From CAYXXN01 sp964469055 (GTDB lineage Bacteria > Acidobacteriota > Thermoanaerobaculia > Multivoradales > JAHEKO01): a DNA stretch of 11,845 bases. Made by a program: the position numbers and the translations under genes. Shown one piece after another: positions 8,634-11,845 of this stretch. The notes under the pieces were generated by a model. The model was not told where the DNA came from, made no database searches, and saw only the letters and a program-made list of their open reading frames with translations. Location: assembly GCA_964469055.1 (NCBI GenBank), contig CAYXXN010000089.1, positions 1 to 11,845 of the forward strand, in the 5' to 3' direction. Positions within the stretch are counted from its first letter, which is position 1. Every line of letters begins with the position of its first letter.

Positions 8634-10022
8634 TCAGTTGACCGTCTGGTCCCACTCCCCGGTGTCGCCGGTCTCGAAGTCGTCCTCGAACAGCAAGCCT
8701 CCCGCGCCCGGGAACGGGATGTCGACCGTGGTCGGCAAGCCGGGCTTGAACAGCTCGAGTCGCCAGAGGACGTCGTCGGGCGGCGCGTCGGCGTCGAACC
8801 AGAAGCTGAACATCGTCGCCCAGCGCAGGGCGTTAGCGTTCTCGTTGACGGCGAACGCCTCCGTCTCCCAGCGCACGCGGTCGGCGTCCACCGTGGTCGT
8901 CCAGTCCGCGGTCGAGTACGGCTCGCCGGAGTGATGGGGGATGTCGTGCGTGCCGGCGTTGGTGATGACCACGGCCTGGGGGAACTGCACGAGTAGGGCA
9001 CGGCCACTCCGGTCCGAGTTCGTGTTGCGGACCGCGATCTCGTAATGCCAGGAGGCGCCATCGAGGCTCTGCGTCACGCGACGGGCGGCCTCGAAGCGCT
9101 GCACCGGCACCGAGCCGGAAAGCTCGGCGTTGGCGAGCTCGACGGCTGCGTCGGCCGCCTGCCAGGCGGCGAGGGCGGACACCTCGCGCACCGTCGAACC
9201 AGTGAGCGAGATGGTGAGGCTCGGCAGGCTGCCGACGGTCGCGCTCCTGTACGAAGCGTTGTTGAGCCCGTTGCCCTCCAGCGCGTCGTCGCCAGTCACG
9301 TACTGCCCCTCCATCCAGTACATGGCGCCCGGATTCTGGGCCGGATCGAGGTCCGCCTCCGCCACCTGAATGCGCTGGTCGATCGGCAGCGGGAAGGGGA
9401 CGAAGGTCTCCGGGAACGGGAACAGGCCGGTCGTGGCGTTGACCTCGGAGCGCATCCCCAAGGGCCGCGAGCCGTTCAGGCCGGCGCCGTAGGTGTCGGT
9501 GCAGCCCACGCCGAGCTGATCGCCGCCGAACGGCGGCTGCTTGCAGCTCCCGCAGGCGCCGTCGAAGCTGTTGGTCGACACGAAGCCATGCTTCAGCCAG
9601 CTCATGCCGATCTGCTCGAAGCGGCCGCTCTTCAAGCGGTAGAGGTTCTGGCCGATGACGGGATGGTCCTCGTCGCCCATCCCGCCGCCGCAGCCGCCGC
9701 CGTCGTCGCACCAGGCCACGGGTTCGGTCCCCACGTTGCACGAGGTGGTGCCCAGCGCGTAGGCGCGCACTGACCCGCCGCCGCTCGTGTAGTTGTCGAC
9801 GTCCGTCAGGTAGATCACCGTGACGTCGGGTCCCGTCGAGGCACCGTCGCCGGGTCGCTCCGAGGTCGTCTGGCCGATGGCCAGCGCCTCCGACTCGAAC
9901 TTGGCACGGAATTCGTCCTCGGTCTGCGCCGCCGCGGGCAGCGCGCTGAGGACTCCTCCCACCAACAGACCGAGCACTCCCCTACTCGAAAGCTGTTTCG
10001 CTCTTTTCCCACGCGAGATCAT
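8634..10022 (-). CDS. Secreted Cys-containing protein of unknown function, paralog B
   Basis: This protein also has exactly 462 residues and aligns with paralog A over its full length. The signal peptide has a basic start and the core GVLGLLVGGVLSALPAAA, probably cut near residue 32. Blocks shared with A include YALGTTSCNVG (88-98), MGDEDHPVIGQNLYRL (115-130), IGMSWLKHGFVSTNSFDGAC (138-157), and LEGNGLNNASY (248-258). It has six cysteines (95, 105, 111, 157, 160, 174), all matching positions in A. The extra Cys pair of A is replaced by FVPFPL. The C-terminus FEDDFETGDTGEWDQTVN carries the same type of tail. The ATG at 10022 has GGAG 4 and 9 nt upstream, a better ribosome binding site than A has, so B is probably the first gene of the pair. 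Its function is unknown; an extracellular or cell-surface role is likely. Confidence 0.85.
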   Translation of the reverse strand: MISRGKRAKQLSSRGVLGLLVGGVLSALPAAAQTEDEFRAKFESEALAIGQTTSERPGDGASTGPDVTVIYLTDVDNYTSGGGSVRAYALGTTSCNVGTEPVAWCDDGGGCGGGMGDEDHPVIGQNLYRLKSGRFEQIGMSWLKHGFVSTNSFDGACGSCKQPPFGGDQLGVGCTDTYGAGLNGSRPLGMRSEVNATTGLFPFPETFVPFPLPIDQRIQVAEADLDPAQNPGAMYWMEGQYVTGDDALEGNGLNNASYRSATVGSLPSLTISLTGSTVREVSALAAWQAADAAVELANAELSGSVPVQRFEAARRVTQSLDGASWHYEIAVRNTNSDRSGRALLVQFPQAVVITNAGTHDIPHHSGEPYSTADWTTTVDADRVRWETEAFAVNENANALRWATMFSFWFDADAPPDDVLWRLELFKPGLPTTVDIPFPGAGGLLFEDDFETGDTGEWDQTVN

Positions 10023-10101
10023 GAGGCTCCGCTCCGCGGCCGGGTTGGACTAGGGGGGCTGCTCGGCCCGGGGCGGCGGGCCCGGTCGTGGGCTGTCCGC
10101 T
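10023..10101. other. Short GC-rich gap between polyferredoxin and paralog B
   Basis: These 79 bp hold the ribosome binding site of paralog B and a small GC-rich inverted repeat: GGCCCG (10065-10070) and CGGGCC (10077-10082) with a 6-nt loop. No T-tract follows on either strand. No convincing promoter is visible, so B may be transcribed with the polyferredoxin gene. Confidence 0.4.
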
Positions 10102-11845
10102 TCACTCCGCGCCCTGCGACTCGAGCTCGTGCCGCAGCATTATAGACCGCTCACTCGCCGGCGCCAGTTGCAGGCTCCGCTCGACCTCGGCCAGAGCCTC
10201 GTCGCGGCGGCCGGCGGCGGCCAGGGCGCGAGCGAGCAGCAGCCGAGTGTCCGCGTCGCTGGGGTTCACGACCAGAGCCCGCCGATAGTGCTCGACCGCC
10301 TCGTCGAAGCGACCCTGGCTGGCCAGCACCCCGGCCAGGTTCTCGCGCGCCGGCAGGTGCCCCGGGGCGAGCTCCAGGGCGCGCTCGAAGCTGCGCATCG
10401 CCGCCTCCGGCTCCCCCGCCAGGGCCCGCGCCAGCCCGGCGTTGTAGGCGAGGTCGACGGCGCGCGGCACCGCCGCGAGGCCGCGCTCGAAGGCAGCGGC
10501 GGCCTCGGCCGGACGGCCGCTCTCGGCCAGCACCAGCCCGAGGGCGAGGTAGGGGCGCGGCTGCGTGGGCGCCGCGGCGATCGCCTTCTCGTAGGCGGCC
10601 ACGGCCGCAAAGGCGTCGCGGCGGGCCCAGGCGTCGCGGCCCAGGAGCTGGTGCATCTCGGCCGGCGCCTCGCCGTGGGCCAGGGCCTCGCTCACCGCGA
10701 CCGCGAGGCCGTCCGAGGAACCACGCAGCCAGTGGAGCCAGGCCAGTCGCGCCGCGTTGCCGGGTGCCGCCAGCAGACCCCAGACGTGCAACCGATTCAG
10801 GTGAGCGAAGGCCCGCTCGACGCTGGCGCGTTCGGCGCCGCTCAAGCTGCGCCGCGGCTGCGTCAAGTCGAGCGCCGCGGCGCGCAGGTCGGCGGTCCTG
10901 GCGTAGGCGCGCATGCCCAGAAGAGCGCTGGTCTGCACGGCGGCGCTGTGCGCCCAGAGTAGCGCCACTCCGGTCATCGCGGCGAGGAATATCCACCCCG
11001 CTGGCCGCAGGCGGCCGCCGTTCTTGAGCCGTACCCCTTTGACCGCGAGCGCGGGCCGCACCACCACTCGCGCCGTCACCAGCACCAGGTAGGCCAGCAC
11101 ACCGGCCAGGCCGAGCGCCATCAGGAAGGGCACCGCGCCGTAGAGGCCGCGGAAGACGAAGAACGCCATCGCGAAGGCCACGGCCAGAAGGGCCTCTTCC
11201 CACCAGCTCAGTGGATAACGTCGCTCCGGGATCTCGGTCCGCGCCTTCGTCAACAGCGGCAACGGGCCCGCGCCGTAGTAGAGGGCGTCGTTCGGACACA
11301 CCGAGACGCAGTCCATGCACTTCATGCAGCCGCTGTCGACGACCATGCCGTAGGTGGCGACCTCCTCGTGCACGCGCACGTTCGAGGTGCAGACCGAGGT
11401 GCAGTGGCCGCAGTGCTGGCAGGCGTCGGTGACCCGGATGCGGAAGGGCGAGAGCCGCTCGACGGCGCCGAAGACGGCGCCGTAGGGGCAGGCGTAGGTG
11501 CAGAAGCCCTTGGCGCCCAGGAAGTAGACGGCCGCGAAGCCGCAGATCAAGAACGTCGCGCCGCCGACGATCCAGCCCGGGAAGGTCGACCAGAACTCCG
11601 AGGTGGTCCACTCGTAGCCGACGTGGTCGAACGAGTCGCCGATCCACAGGCGATAGACCGCCGGCCAGACGAACATGTAAAGGAAGGCGATGACCGGCAC
11701 GAACTTGAGGAGCCGCGAGCGCAGGGGCTGCGGCCGGTGGCCCAGCTTCTCCAAGAGCCAGCGGCAGAGGTCCTGGAGGGCCACCAGGTGGCAGGCCCAG
11801 CCGCAGAAGAAGCGGCCGAAGACGAGGGTCAGGAGGATCGCGGCG
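10102..11845 (-). CDS. Membrane polyferredoxin (NapH/NosR/CcoG type) fused to a TPR domain; N-terminus beyond window
   Basis: The frame is open to the window edge and gives 580 visible residues (numbered from the edge). The upstream residues FGRFFCGWACH and FCTYACPYG (about 114-122) are the paired C-x3-C motifs of the NapH/NosR/CcoG membrane ferredoxin family. Two 4Fe-4S motifs follow: C142-x2-C-x2-C-x3-C152 (CQHCGHCTSVC) and C173-x2-C-x2-C-x3-C183P (CMKCMDCVSVCP). Hydrophobic segments lie near 47-64, 90-110, 219-236, 239-261 and 281-303. The C-terminal third (about 396-565) is a tetratricopeptide array of roughly five repeats with typical A..YEKAI.A.P, AAFERGLAAVP, SFERALELAPG, YRRALVVNPSD and VERSLQLAP units. 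The family usually moves electrons across or along the membrane. The TPRs suggest assembly with protein partners, probably on the periplasmic side if the clusters are cytoplasmic. An ORF starting at GTG 11784 would miss conserved residues, so the real start is outside. Confidence 0.87.
   Translation of the reverse strand, partial: AAILLTLVFGRFFCGWACHLVALQDLCRWLLEKLGHRPQPLRSRLLKFVPVIAFLYMFVWPAVYRLWIGDSFDHVGYEWTTSEFWSTFPGWIVGGATFLICGFAAVYFLGAKGFCTYACPYGAVFGAVERLSPFRIRVTDACQHCGHCTSVCTSNVRVHEEVATYGMVVDSGCMKCMDCVSVCPNDALYYGAGPLPLLTKARTEIPERRYPLSWWEEALLAVAFAMAFFVFRGLYGAVPFLMALGLAGVLAYLVLVTARVVVRPALAVKGVRLKNGGRLRPAGWIFLAAMTGVALLWAHSAAVQTSALLGMRAYARTADLRAAALDLTQPRRSLSGAERASVERAFAHLNRLHVWGLLAAPGNAARLAWLHWLRGSSDGLAVAVSEALAHGEAPAEMHQLLGRDAWARRDAFAAVAAYEKAIAAAPTQPRPYLALGLVLAESGRPAEAAAAFERGLAAVPRAVDLAYNAGLARALAGEPEAAMRSFERALELAPGHLPARENLAGVLASQGRFDEAVEHYRRALVVNPSDADTRLLLARALAAAGRRDEALAEVERSLQLAPASERSIMLRHELESQGAE

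Noticed and set aside
10065..10082. GC-rich hairpin as intrinsic terminator of the polyferredoxin gene
   Set aside because: Stem of only 6 bp in GC-rich DNA and no T-tract on either strand.
10129..11647. Overlapping frames on both strands within the polyferredoxin-TPR gene
   Set aside because: Shadow frames of a repetitive GC-rich TPR coding region; no motif support.

Overview
The window is GC-rich bacterial DNA with tightly packed genes, no RNA genes, no insertion sequences and no CRISPR array. The two secreted paralogs at 7193-10022 end in an aspartate/glycine/phenylalanine-rich tail (DGFESG..W / DDFETGD..W). From memory, this tail recurs at the ends of secreted proteins of Acidobacteriota, among other groups. 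With the high GC this suggests an acidobacterial (possibly Thermoanaerobaculia-like) genome, but that placement is an inference. A run of ten Ns at 1510-1519 shows a scaffolded draft assembly, quite possibly a metagenome-assembled genome.

Left part (1-5191, all on the minus strand; transcription order is right to left). A TauE/SafE-type membrane permease is followed after 31 bp by a two-gene toxin-antitoxin module: an AbrB/MazE-fold antitoxin and a Doc/Fic toxin that overlap by the 4 nt GTGA. After 21 bp comes carB, the large subunit of carbamoyl-phosphate synthase, and after 30 bp an NADPH-dependent FMN reductase cut by the window edge. The antitoxin has a strong sigma70-like promoter whose -10 box ends 6 nt before its ATG. 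This predicts a leaderless mRNA, and an inverted repeat over the -10 looks like an autoregulatory operator. carA is not next to carB. carB is interrupted by the N-gap with a local frame break, which I read as an assembly fault.

Middle part (5192-7196, plus strand). A divergent intergenic region of about 135 bp precedes a compact operon: a two-CBS-domain protein, a ParA/MinD-family ATPase, and a protein with a long Pro/Ala-rich N-terminus and a C-terminal Roadblock/LC7-like domain. The ATPase and Roadblock genes overlap by 23 bp. No ParB, parS or MglA-type GTPase is visible, so this looks like a ParA-type switch with an unusual partner and a nucleotide-sensing CBS protein. It is the best candidate here for an undescribed system.

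Right part (7193-11845, minus strand). Two tandem 462-residue secreted Cys-containing paralogs of unknown function follow, separated by 52 bp that hold a 21-bp-period direct repeat. Upstream of them is a membrane polyferredoxin (NapH/NosR/CcoG type, two 4Fe-4S clusters) fused to a C-terminal TPR array; its start lies beyond the window. The Roadblock gene and the first paralog converge so tightly that their TAG stop codons interlock in one CTAG.
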